Shown piece by piece: positions 13,570 through 20,110 of a DNA stretch of 24,625 bases (position 1 is the stretch's first letter; each line of letters starts with the position of its first letter). The stretch is taken from positions 1 to 24,625 of the forward strand of contig JBFLZY010000043.1 in assembly GCA_040755975.1 (NCBI GenBank), in the 5' to 3' direction. Under the pieces are notes generated by a model. It ran no database searches. It worked only from the letters and a program-made list of their open reading frames with translations, and was not told the origin of the DNA. This DNA is from JAIMBK01 sp040755975. GTDB lineage: Bacteria > Bacillota > Desulfotomaculia > Desulfotomaculales > Nap2-2B. The position numbers were made by a program, and so were the translations under genes.

Positions 13570-14451
13570 TCACTCCCTTTGATTTGGGTAATCGTTCCAT
13601 ATCCGGCCGTCGAGGAGGCAGCCAGCGGTTTTGCGACCGACTCGCTTGAAAACCTCTTTGCCTACTGGCCAGGTTTCAAAGTCCCCGGTTTTTTTGTTAC
13701 GGACATCCAGCGGCTCTGCAAGCTTGAACAGCTGCCATTCTCTCCAGGATTTAAAAAAGAAGGGCACGCCTGCGACAACTGCCTGATTTCTTATGCTCCG
13801 CACCCAGTTCGGATGAACCGGCCGGGCATCGGGACCGGTTTCTCCGCCCGCGATGATCCATCCTATACGCGCCCTATTATCATCAGGCCAGGTTTTTACT
13901 TCTTGGGAAAATTCCGGCCAGAGATAGGAGCGCAGATCCACCGAAGATAACATCGGTTCTACCGATATGAATCTCACTGCCGCCGGAATCTGCAAAAGGA
14001 TTGGAATACGCTCATCAGCATACTGCTGATTCTCAACCGAGACACCAAGCCAGACGTTGGGCAGAGGTTCTTTGCCAAATATTGGCCCATTTTTCTGAAG
14101 AAAAAACCTCATCCGTTCCGGCCTTTTGGTTAGAATCAGAAAAGTATGTTGTTTTGCTTTCTGAATAGTATCAAAAATATCGGCGATAAATGTTGATGGC
14201 ACATCTTCATGGAATAGATCCCCTCTACTACTTACAAATACCGTTCGCGACTTCTTCCAACGCAAGGGTTCTTTCAGTCTATCTGGGCGTATTGTTACCT
14301 TGAAAGGTTTATCCGGCGGATACCCGAACCGGCCGGCAAGGCGGTGGGCAAAACGCTCTGCGTAACAGTTGGCGCAACCCGGGGAAATTTTGGTGCAGCC
14401 GGTTACCGGGTTCCATGAATATTCGGTCCACTCAATCTTTGTTTTCGCCAC
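13570..14451 (-). CDS. DUF5131 / phage Gp37-Gp68 family protein
   Basis: 293 aa from GTG 14451, where the family consensus begins ('AKTKIEWTEYSWNPVTGCTKISPGCANCYAERFAHRL'). The three Cys in 'GC...SPGCANCYAE' are a characteristic cluster that resembles radical-SAM-type iron-sulfur sites. Other family blocks are 'VFVSSRGDLFHEDVP', 'LTKRPERM', 'NVWLGVSVENQQYADERIPILLQIPAAVRFISVEPML', and 'GWIIAGGETGPDARPVHPNWVRSIRNQ'. The family is widespread in phages and mobile elements; its reaction is not established. The preceding 58 residues of open frame belong to an overlapping gene and are not part of this protein. Confidence 0.88.
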   Translation of the reverse strand: MAKTKIEWTEYSWNPVTGCTKISPGCANCYAERFAHRLAGRFGYPPDKPFKVTIRPDRLKEPLRWKKSRTVFVSSRGDLFHEDVPSTFIADIFDTIQKAKQHTFLILTKRPERMRFFLQKNGPIFGKEPLPNVWLGVSVENQQYADERIPILLQIPAAVRFISVEPMLSSVDLRSYLWPEFSQEVKTWPDDNRARIGWIIAGGETGPDARPVHPNWVRSIRNQAVVAGVPFFFKSWREWQLFKLAEPLDVRNKKTGDFETWPVGKEVFKRVGRKTAGCLLDGRIWNDYPNQRE

Positions 14452-14644
14452 CTTTATCCCCCCGCCTTTTAAGCTTCCTCCGGCAAATAGCGCAGTTGTC
14501 CGGGCTGTCGTCATTACCTTGTTCAAGCTTATGATTGCGCAATAAAAGAAATCTCCCGCAAAGAGATCTACCCTCCACGAAATAATGCCATTTTGGGGAA
14601 TTTCTAAGCCAAGTCCAACCCTCACTTATGTTCTTTTCAGACAT
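14432..14644 (-). CDS. Small Cys-rich (zinc-ribbon-like) protein, 70 aa
   Basis: Starts ATG 14644 after AAAGGA. The core 'WHYFVEGRSLCGRF' continues 'LLLRNHKLEQGNDDSPDNCAICRRKL' with Cys at about residues 29, 51 and 54, giving a C...CxxC ribbon. The 'W-H-Y-F-x-x-x-R-S-L-C-G-x' motif is seen in many phage and plasmid small proteins. It overlaps the DUF5131 gene start by 20 bases, and follows the gap gene by 14 bases, so it lies in the same operon. Function unknown. Confidence 0.65.
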   Translation of the reverse strand: MSEKNISEGWTWLRNSPKWHYFVEGRSLCGRFLLLRNHKLEQGNDDSPDNCAICRRKLKRRGDKGGENKD

Positions 14645-14658
14645 ACCACACAATCCTT

Positions 14659-15227
14659 TCAATTCATATAGAGGGATTTGATAAGCTCCTTCTTGCGCTG
14701 TTCATTCTCACCGCGTTTTTTCTCACTTGTCTGCAAGCAATACTGCGTCCAGAGCCAGGAAATCCGGGCCAGGTGATCAATCTTATCGTGCCAGTACGGG
14801 TGCTTAAAGGCCCAGTCGATACAGGCCCGCCACTGCTCCAGGGTGGGGGCGGCGGGGCCGTCCAGNNNNNNNNNNNNNNNNNNNNNNNNNNNNNNNNNNN
14901 NNNNNNNNNNNNNNNNNNNNNNNNNNNNNNNNNNNNNNNNNNNNNNNNNNNNNNNNNNNNNNNNNAATACTGCGTCCAGAGCCAGGAAATCCGGGCCAGG
15001 TGATCAATCTTATCGTGCCAGTACGGGTGCTTAAAGGCCCAGTCGATACAGGCCCGCCACTGCTCCAGGGTGGGGGCGGCGGGGCCGTCCAGTATCGTCC
15101 GGGCGCAGGAAAGCTGTTTTAAGTGCCAGTCCCGGGGAAATTTTGCAACCCCTTTCGCCCGGAGGGCGTCTTTAAAGTATTGCACCAGGGATTTTTCTGC
15201 TTCGGTGTAAGGCTTATTTTTCATCAT
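14659..15227 (-). CDS. Helical protein interrupted by the assembly gap; intact about 114 aa after merging
   Basis: The product starts MMKNKPYTEAEKSLVQYF at 15227 and has 'FPRDWHLKQLSCARTILDGPAAPTLEQWRACIDWAFKHPYWHDKIDHLARISWLWTQY'. As printed, the frame breaks at the run of N. If the two identical 127-bp flanks are merged into one, it continues without a stop as 'CLQTSEKKRGENEQRKKELI' to a TGA at 14659. The mostly helical, Trp-rich sequence is like small winged-helix-type helper proteins found in phage replication regions; I give it no firm function. Its start overlaps the upstream gene. Confidence 0.7.
14739..14865. repeat. First copy of 127-bp duplicate beside the gap
   Basis: Identical over its full length to 14966-15092. 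Each copy touches the run of N. Coding content is the middle of the gene at 14659-15227. Confidence 0.95.
14866..14965. other. Assembly gap (100 N)
   Basis: A run of exactly 100 N, a conventional placeholder of unknown true length. Both sides carry the same 127-bp sequence, so the gap most probably joins two contigs that overlap and the real gap length is zero (negative overlap). Confidence 0.97.
14966..15092. repeat. Second copy of 127-bp duplicate beside the gap
   Basis: Identical to 14739-14865. The unique flanks differ: toward higher coordinates the N-terminus of the gene, toward lower coordinates of the first copy the C-terminus. Confidence 0.95.
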
Positions 15228-15402
15228 CTTTTCCCTCGATCGTTCGGCACTTCTTGCACAACTTTAATTCGTAAGGTTTATCGTATTTTTCCGCCATCCC
15301 AAACAACCGCGAATAATGCTCCCCCGGCATTATCCAGCCCCTGCAGTCGTCGCATCTGTAATACTGTTTGGCTGCATGGACCTTTTCTTTGATCACGGGC
15401 AT
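15214..15402 (-). CDS. Zinc-ribbon small protein (62 aa)
   Basis: ATG 15402, preceded by GAGAGGTG, gives 'MPVIKEKVHAAKQYYRCDDC' followed by 'RGWIMPGEHYSRLFGMAEKYDKPYELKLCKKCRTIEG'. Two Cys-x2-Cys pairs about 30 residues apart form a zinc ribbon. Proteins with 'Y-x-C-D-x-C...I-x-x-G-E-x-Y' of this size are common in phages and probably bind nucleic acid or a protein partner. The open frame extends upstream to 15465 through the tRNA-like element, but that part lacks a ribosome site. It overlaps the next gene by 14 bases. Confidence 0.7.
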   Translation of the reverse strand: MPVIKEKVHAAKQYYRCDDCRGWIMPGEHYSRLFGMAEKYDKPYELKLCKKCRTIEGKDDEK

Positions 15403-15428
15403 TGACAAACACCTCTCGATAATCAACT

Positions 15429-15490
15429 TGGTGGACCCGGCAGGACTTGCACCTGCAATCATCACCGTTCTACTTTTGAGCTACGGGTCC
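15429..15490 (-). ncRNA. tRNA-like element without a normal anticodon arm
   Basis: On the minus strand: a 7-bp acceptor stem GGACCCG/CGGGTCC with discriminator A and encoded CCA; TA at positions 8-9; a D arm GCTC-AAAAGTA-GAAC (one mismatch); and a T arm GCAGG-TGCAAGT-CCTGC. Between D and T arms there are only ten bases (GGTGATGATT) where a tRNA has an anticodon arm plus variable loop, so decoding is impossible in a normal way. Total 62 nt. The 5' part overlaps the last codons of the gene at 15470-15676. It could be a tRNA remnant, an RNase P/processing signal in the mRNA, or a functional tRNA mimic. Confidence 0.6.
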
Positions 15491-15676
15491 ACTTTTTATA
15501 ATTACTACTCCTCGCGCCTGGCGGAGGAGGTAGTTCAGGCGCTTTTCGGCGGCGGCAAGCTCGTAGATGGCCGCGTCGACCAGTTCCGGGTCGTCGGCCA
15601 GGTCCAGGCGCGTCTTCGCCTCCTGGATGGCGATATTGGCCTTCAAGATGTCGGCAAACTTTACTTCCGGCGCCAT
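15470..15676 (-). CDS. DUF2508-like small helical protein (68 aa)
   Basis: ATG 15676 follows AAAGGAG. The sequence 'LADDPELVDAAIYELAAAEKRLNYLLRQAR' matches the DUF2508 pattern (D-P-E-L-x-D-x-A-I-Y-E-L-x-A-A-E-x-R-x-x-Y-L-L-x-x-A), a short two-helix protein common in Firmicutes. Its function is unknown. The final 'GPVAQK' residues and the TAG stop are encoded by the acceptor and D arm of the tRNA-like element, so the RNA element and the gene end share sequence. Confidence 0.65.
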   Translation of the reverse strand: MAPEVKFADILKANIAIQEAKTRLDLADDPELVDAAIYELAAAEKRLNYLLRQARGVVIIKSGPVAQK

Positions 15677-15734
15677 GTTCCACGCTCCTTTTTCAAAGGC
15701 GGCCGGGCGGTTTGCGCCCGGCCGGCCCTAATCG

Positions 15735-16229
15735 CTATTCCTTCGGGAAAAAGCGCACGTATTCGGTTTCAGAAATCTGCAGGGCGTTGCGCACCACGTC
15801 GCGCTGCGGATAGTCGCCGTCGACGGCCAGCTTGCGCAACTCCTTCGTCGGCTTATAGACCACTTCTGCGGAAACGTATTTTTCAAATTTCTCGCCGAAT
15901 AATACATGCAGCACCTGGTGATCGACGATCTTGATCTCCTGCCTGATCTGCAGCTCGGCAACGCCGGCGATGCCGACGAGCTTGGCGCTCTTCTTCGTGC
16001 CGGCCGCCTCCAGCAGGTAGGGCAGGGTGCGGTCCTTGACTTCCTTCAGCCGCTCCGTAAGCTGGGCGATTTTCGCCGTCAGCTCGCTGCCTTCCCGGAT
16101 AAGCTGCTCGATTTCCAGCCTGTCCTTGGGGATCAGGTGCTCAATGCCGCCGATTTTAATTTTGGTCAGCTCCTTATCCGTAGTCGCCTTGACTTCCGCC
16201 GTTACTTTTTGGGCTTTTGCCGTTGCCAT
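15735..16229 (-). CDS. Coiled-coil hypothetical protein in the Gam position (164 aa)
   Basis: Begins 'MATAKAQKVTAEVKATTDKELTKIKIGGIEHL' with AAAGGAG ahead of it. Residues about 35-75 are a heptad-rich helix ('DRLEIEQLIREGSELTAKIAQLTERLKEVKDRTLPYLLEAAG'), followed by a beta region ('KSAKLVGIAGVAELQIRQEIKIVDHQVLHVLFGEKFEKYV') and 'LQISETEYVRFFPKE'. Position two small genes after MuB and the helix-then-strand plan recall Mu Gam, the DNA-end protector, but I do not see the Gam sequence signature, so I leave it as hypothetical. Confidence 0.7.
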   Translation of the reverse strand: MATAKAQKVTAEVKATTDKELTKIKIGGIEHLIPKDRLEIEQLIREGSELTAKIAQLTERLKEVKDRTLPYLLEAAGTKKSAKLVGIAGVAELQIRQEIKIVDHQVLHVLFGEKFEKYVSAEVVYKPTKELRKLAVDGDYPQRDVVRNALQISETEYVRFFPKE

Positions 16230-16257
16230 AAGTTTTTTCTCCTTTCCATATCCTTTT

Positions 16258-16485
16258 TCATGGGTTATAATAAGTTGGGTTTGTGTTATCCCAGGGTTTC
16301 CAATACACCCAGACCGGCTCCTGCAGGCCCGTTATCTGAAACGCTTCGATGTCCGGGAGATTGCGGAACCTGGGAATTTTTTTGCCGCCGCGCCGGTTGC
16401 ACTCGTCGCCCCAGTGGATTTTGCACCGGTGAAAAAAGCGGCACGGCCGGCAACGCTCGCGACGGGCAATTTGCTGATGGGTCAT
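16258..16485 (-). CDS. Small basic Cys-rich protein (75 aa)
   Basis: ATG 16485 with GGGAGTGA before it gives 'MTHQQIARRERCRPCRFFHR' then 'CKIHWGDECNRRGG', i.e. CxxC-x5-C-x7-C in a strongly basic context, which suggests zinc and nucleic-acid binding. The C-terminal half is rich in Trp, Pro and Tyr ('EPVWVYWKPWDNTNPTYYNP'). The start chosen lies just after the preceding stop; the longer frame to 16533 overlaps the Cys-rich gene. Function unknown. Confidence 0.6.
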   Translation of the reverse strand: MTHQQIARRERCRPCRFFHRCKIHWGDECNRRGGKKIPRFRNLPDIEAFQITGLQEPVWVYWKPWDNTNPTYYNP

Positions 16486-16490
16486 CCAAA

Positions 16491-16637
16491 TCACTCCCTC
16501 TGGGAAAACCTGGGGCAATATTTGACTGGGCAATTTTTAAGATCTTTTGCTTCCTCGCAGGTACCCTCTTCGCATTCCCCGTCTTTGTCATGCGCGCAAT
16601 TTTTGCATATGCAATCAAGCTCACAGTCCGCGTTCAT
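16491..16637 (-). CDS. Eight-cysteine mini protein (48 aa)
   Basis: ATG 16637 overlaps the MuB stop (ATGGAATGA region), so it is translationally coupled. The product begins MNADCELDCICKNCAHDKDG and continues 'ECEEGTCEEAKDLKNCPVKYC'. Cysteines lie at residues 5, 9, 11, 14, 22, 27, 36 and 41, in an acidic protein, enough for two metal sites. The spacing looks like a ferredoxin-like or double zinc-knuckle mini domain, without a clear family. Too short for many gene finders. Confidence 0.6.
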   Translation of the reverse strand: MNADCELDCICKNCAHDKDGECEEGTCEEAKDLKNCPVKYCPRFSQRE

Positions 16638-17638
16638 TCCATCCCCCTCCTGAACAGACCCTCATCAATGAGCAGGGTGTCCGCTTCTTCAATCACTTCC
16701 CTGGAGATCACGCCCCCCGTGCCCACCAGGTCGATGCAGGCGCTGATGGTGCTGTCCAGCCACCGCAGGCCGCCGTTTTGCGTGTCCACCGCCCGCTGTT
16801 TGAGAATAGATCTTGCCTCGTCAGTTAGATTAAATCCCGCCAGGAGATTGGCGATGTCGGCCGCGCCGGGCGGTTCCAGCTTGATGATCCGCCTGATTCG
16901 GCTGCGTAACTGCGCCAGGCTGGGGGGCCCGTCCAGCACCGCCACCAGCAATTCCGGCGTTCCGGCCAGCACCAGCCCTATTTTTTTCACCTGATCGTAA
17001 ACGGCCCGCATCGATTCGATCTTAACGACCGAACCGTGCCGGTCACCAACCAGCTTGTTGGCTTCGTCGATGATGATCAGCCGGGGCCGGTTGATCAGGC
17101 TGGAGACCACTTTCCGCTTGATGCTGCAGGCCGTGCCGGATGTGCTTTCGCCCAGGTGGGAAGCAATATCTTTCATCAGCTCTTTGATCGTGTAGGTGGG
17201 GTCTGCCTGAATGTAAATCGCGTTGTTTTTCCGGGCGAAGCGCTCCAGGGCGGTGGTCTTCCCGGCGCCGCTGTAGCCGATGATTGCCCCCATAATGTGC
17301 TTGTTCATGCACTCGTAACAGACGGCGTGGATGTATTCGACGTTACTGGTGGTCGTGAATTCCAGCCGGGACTTGAAGCTTTCCGGATTGGCCCGCTGGT
17401 CCCCGAGCCGCTCTTTCATCTCCTGAATTTTGCTGATTACTTCCGGGCCCGGGACATAATTCTCCTCGTTGGCAAACCGGGAAACTGTCGTCCGGTCGCA
17501 GCCCGCCTGCTCAGCCACGCTTTTCAGAGTAAGGCCGTGCGACGTCTTGACGTTCTTCAGCCACCGGCGCAACTCTTCAATGTCGGGTGACCTGGCGGAC
17601 GGGCTGGCTCCGTTTTGTTTAAGCGTTAAGACCGACAT
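16634..17638 (-). CDS. MuB-like transposition ATPase (AAA+)
   Basis: A 334-aa ATPase that in Mu selects target DNA and stimulates the transposase. The N-terminus has an HTH (residues about 35-58, 'GLTLKSVAEQAGCDRTTVSRFANEE'). Walker A GYSGAGKTT lies at 121-129, Walker B LIIIDEA at 187-193, and 'GLVLAGTPELL' at 221-231 is a sensor-type segment. After residue 250 comes the helical lid ('LRSRIRRIIKLEPPGAADIANLLAGFNL') and C-terminal helices. The order transposase, small gene, ATPase matches Mu A-B. Start ATG 17638 has GGGAGGTG. Confidence 0.92.
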   Translation of the reverse strand: MSVLTLKQNGASPSARSPDIEELRRWLKNVKTSHGLTLKSVAEQAGCDRTTVSRFANEENYVPGPEVISKIQEMKERLGDQRANPESFKSRLEFTTTSNVEYIHAVCYECMNKHIMGAIIGYSGAGKTTALERFARKNNAIYIQADPTYTIKELMKDIASHLGESTSGTACSIKRKVVSSLINRPRLIIIDEANKLVGDRHGSVVKIESMRAVYDQVKKIGLVLAGTPELLVAVLDGPPSLAQLRSRIRRIIKLEPPGAADIANLLAGFNLTDEARSILKQRAVDTQNGGLRWLDSTISACIDLVGTGGVISREVIEEADTLLIDEGLFRRGME

Positions 17639-17651
17639 ATTGCACCTCCCA

Positions 17652-17870
17652 CTAACGCCCTAACTTCAACCATTCCCAAATTTCCGCTAATACGGCTCCT
17701 GTCTGCAGCAACTCGCGTTCAACTGCCCGGGGATCATCTTTACCAATTGTGGCAACGAGATGTATGGCCTGCTGCGCAAAATTCGCTTTCCAGTTATCCA
17801 GCCACTTTTCCCGGTTCTCCATCACTTGCTTTTTAACCGCTATGTAAAACTCATCCGCTGGCATTATCAT
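17652..17870 (-). CDS. Small helical protein between transposase and ATPase (72 aa)
   Basis: Starts ATG 17870, with GGGGGTAATG before it, inside the last codons of the transposase (20-base overlap), and ends 13 bases before MuB. The sequence 'MIMPADEFYIAVKKQVMENR' then 'EKWLDNWKANFAQQAIHLVATIGKDDPRAVERELLQTGAVLAEIWEWLKL' is wholly alpha helical and mildly acidic. Not recognised. Because it is translationally coupled to the transposase and precedes the ATPase, it may be an accessory subunit of the transposition complex; this is inference from location only. Confidence 0.65.
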   Translation of the reverse strand: MIMPADEFYIAVKKQVMENREKWLDNWKANFAQQAIHLVATIGKDDPRAVERELLQTGAVLAEIWEWLKLGR

Positions 17871-19974
17871 TACCCCCTTCGTTTTCGCGGTAGACCCGCT
17901 TTAAATACTCCCGCGCCAGCTGGCCCCGCTGTCCCCGGCCGGCTTCCGCCTGCTTTTTCGGGGCGCGAATCAGTTCCACCACCTTCCCGTCGGCGGGTTT
18001 ATCCAGCACGGCGCCGGCCACCGCCCGCGGCCCCTTAGCTTGTTCATCCTTGGCGATATCCGCCAGCTTTCTCCGGTACCCCTGAACAATCTCTCGGACG
18101 GCCCGGGTGTGCCTGGCCTGCTCTTTGCGGTGCTCCTCCAGATCCTTGCTGGTGGCGCCGATGGCGATCAGTTTTCTGTTTTGCGCCGCGCAAATCCGCC
18201 GGCCGCGGTAGTATACGTAGATTTCCCCGATGCGGTTGGAATCGTACCGGATGGTCACCGTCTTTCCTTCCAGCGGCTGCAGTTCGGGCGCGTAATACAG
18301 GTGATTGAAGAAGTGGATGCCCTGGCTGGTCACAGCCCGCTTTTCCGCTTTCAATAAGAAATGTTCGAGCTTTTCGGCCGGGACGCGCCCGGGGCGGACC
18401 GGCTGCTTGCTCTGGTACTTGAGCAGCGGCGTGGTTTTCAACGTCCGGTGCACTTTGTTCAGGTAGTCGTGTTTGAGCCACTGGACAAATTCCTGTTCAA
18501 TTTTATCTATGGTGGGTAATTTTCCCTCGGCCAGCATTTTAGGCAGGCGCTTGTCCAGGTCCGGAGGCCGCTCTTCTTTTTTCCGTCCGCACCAGCCGGG
18601 CTGAAAACGGGAAAAGCGATCGGCAAAAGTGCCAAAAAAACGTTCTACCTGCGCTTTCGACCAGGCCCAGTAAGCAAGGCTATGGATTATTTCAATACCC
18701 AGGCCCTCGACGATCCCCTTTGTTTCCGGGGTAAAATCGACGCACACCCGCTTGCCGATTCCTTTGAAATGTCTGCTTTTATAATCCTCGCCGTTGTCTA
18801 CGTAGAGAACTGCCATTAAACCCTCAAAAGGGAAGTCGGGCTTGGGTAAAACGGCATGCCGGAAACCCATGGCCAGGATTTCGCTGTTTGGCTGGATGGA
18901 AAAAACCCAGCCGGTCGGGCAGCGGGAAAATACGTCAAAGAAAACCGTCAGCCAGGGCCGCACTGCCTTGCCGCCGTAGTTGATAAAGAAATCGCAGTGG
19001 TGGTGGTCGCTCATGACCACCTGGTTGGGCTGCAGGCTTTCGGTGTCTCGCTGGCACTTGACCATCAGCCTGTTCTGGAACTTCTTTTCGCCTTCGCGGC
19101 CGTATACTTTTACGTCTTCCCGCAGTTCCCCCAGGATGCGGTAAGCCGTGGCCCGGCTGCACATCCGCCACCCGTTTTTCCCTGCCTCGATCACGGTCCG
19201 GTCGTAGCACCAGCCCATGGTTGGCTGGTTTTCCTGCAGATAGAGCGCGATCATAAACTCCTTTGCTTTTGGATCGATGCTGTACCGGCAGGTTTCTCCA
19301 GCTCCCGGGCCCGGCCTGGCCACGCGCCTGTCCATGAGTGCCGCCAACCCCCCTTCTTTATACCGGCGCCGCCATTTATACACAGTTTTTTCTGACACTC
19401 TGTAAGCATCCGCAATTTTTTTTACCGCCTTGCCGACCTTCTCGGCCAGGAGTTTTTCCGCCTCCGTTGCCGCTGCCTGCCTGCGCAAAGCTTCATCCAC
19501 CTTTCGCCGGTAATCCTGCCGGCTATATTTGGCTTCGATTTCGGCCAGGGTGGCCATGGTCACTTCCGGCGGTTGATCATCCTGCCCGGCCCGGGCGGCC
19601 GCTTCCCGGGCCTTTTCGATTGTCCGGCGGCGGGCCTCCACCCACTTTTCCTGGGCCGGAGGGGGGAGGGAAGACAGCGCCACCAGGTAGGTTTTCCCGC
19701 CGCGGCCGCGGGATTTTTGCGGTTTGGCCGGAAGGGCATTTTCCTTGATCTGTTTATAAATAAGGCGTGGAGTAACGCCCAGCAAGGCCGCCGCCTCGGA
19801 AATGCTTACCCATGCTTGAATTTCAGCCCCCCCCCTTTTTTTATAGTTTAAGCTTCTCTCTCTGCCCTTAGAAAAAAGACGGGAACCAGGCCGGGCCGCG
19901 TTATACCCGGCCTGGAAAGGGAGAGGAGATAGTAAATTTGTCTGCCGCCCCGCCGCCTTTTTTACCCGCACCAC
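17851..19974 (-). CDS. Mu-type transposase (MuA-like DDE recombinase)
   Basis: Cuts phage ends and joins them to target DNA. Numbering from GTG 19974: winged-helix DNA-binding domain about 53-110 ('WVSISEAAALLGVTPRLIYKQIKENALPAKPQKSRGRGGKTYL'), a second HTH about 180-218 ('KKIADAYRVSEKTVYKWRRRYKEGGLAALMDRR'), and a retroviral-integrase-like core with Asp323 ('VMSDHHHCDFF'), Asp393 ('LYVDNGEDYKS') and Glu444 ('KAQVERFFGTF'). Beta-barrel and C-terminal domains follow. The frame before residue about 50 crosses a terminator hairpin and a G9 tract, and no ATG/GTG/TTG lies between 19971 and about 19785, so the true start is probably an ATT near 19821. Upstream residues are likely untranslated. Confidence 0.93.
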   Translation of the reverse strand: MVRVKKAAGRQTNLLSPLPFQAGYNAARPGSRLFSKGRERSLNYKKRGGAEIQAWVSISEAAALLGVTPRLIYKQIKENALPAKPQKSRGRGGKTYLVALSSLPPPAQEKWVEARRRTIEKAREAAARAGQDDQPPEVTMATLAEIEAKYSRQDYRRKVDEALRRQAAATEAEKLLAEKVGKAVKKIADAYRVSEKTVYKWRRRYKEGGLAALMDRRVARPGPGAGETCRYSIDPKAKEFMIALYLQENQPTMGWCYDRTVIEAGKNGWRMCSRATAYRILGELREDVKVYGREGEKKFQNRLMVKCQRDTESLQPNQVVMSDHHHCDFFINYGGKAVRPWLTVFFDVFSRCPTGWVFSIQPNSEILAMGFRHAVLPKPDFPFEGLMAVLYVDNGEDYKSRHFKGIGKRVCVDFTPETKGIVEGLGIEIIHSLAYWAWSKAQVERFFGTFADRFSRFQPGWCGRKKEERPPDLDKRLPKMLAEGKLPTIDKIEQEFVQWLKHDYLNKVHRTLKTTPLLKYQSKQPVRPGRVPAEKLEHFLLKAEKRAVTSQGIHFFNHLYYAPELQPLEGKTVTIRYDSNRIGEIYVYYRGRRICAAQNRKLIAIGATSKDLEEHRKEQARHTRAVREIVQGYRRKLADIAKDEQAKGPRAVAGAVLDKPADGKVVELIRAPKKQAEAGRGQRGQLAREYLKRVYRENEGGNDNASG
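19886..19915 (-). terminator. Hairpin before the transposase, terminator-like
   Basis: Perfect 10-bp stem, arms 19886-19895 and 19906-19915 (CCAGGCCGGG / CCCGGCCTGG), loop of 10. On the minus strand it is followed six bases later by T6 (TTCCCGTCTTTTTT). This would end transcripts from the HTH regulator before the transposase and so limit transposition. Confidence 0.6.
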
Positions 19975-19978
19975 CCAT
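19901..19978 (-). CDS. Possible leader peptide before the transposase (25 aa)
   Basis: ATG 19978 has a near-ideal GGAGGT five bases ahead, better than anything available for the transposase itself. The peptide MGGAGKKGGGAADKFTISSP plus FPGRV ends in TAA within the terminator loop. Because the stop lies in the hairpin, ribosomes finishing this peptide would cover the stem, a set-up like an attenuator. It may also be a random short frame. Confidence 0.4.
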   Translation of the reverse strand: MGGAGKKGGGAADKFTISSPFPGRV

Positions 19979-20011
19979 GCCTACCTCCGACGCGGGCGGG
20001 GCAGCAGGCCG

Positions 20012-20095
20012 TTACAGTTCGCCGTCTTCCGTGAAGTCGTCCGGGTCCGGACATTCGGAGACGTCCGGAAAATCTTCTTCCGGCAGATCAACCAA
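20012..20095 (-). CDS. Possible acidic mini protein (27 aa)
   Basis: TTG 20095, seven bases after GAGGTG and 16 bases after the HTH stop, opens a 27-residue frame 'VDLPEEDFPDVSECPDPDDF' + 'TEDGEL'. It is very acidic, with many Asp-Pro pairs. Acidic minis next to an HTH regulator may act as DNA mimics or anti-repressors, but the short length leaves real doubt. Confidence 0.35.
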   Translation of the reverse strand: MVDLPEEDFPDVSECPDPDDFTEDGEL

Positions 20096-20110
20096 CTTTT
20101 TTCACCTCTT

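Noticed and set aside
13579..13950. Plus-strand open frame across the DUF5131 gene
   Set aside because: Antisense to strongly conserved family motifs; no ribosome site.
14664..15003. True frameshift or duplication in the gene at the gap
   Set aside because: The frame change is produced by the arbitrary 100 N and the duplicated contig ends; merging them restores one frame.
15735..16229. Gam host-nuclease inhibitor
   Set aside because: Position and coiled coil fit, but I cannot see the Gam sequence signature, so the function is not assigned.
15906..16994. Long plus-strand open frame (362 aa)
   Set aside because: Lies antisense to the coiled-coil gene, the Cys-rich genes and MuB; composition is that of a GC-skewed shadow and no ribosome site or domain is seen.
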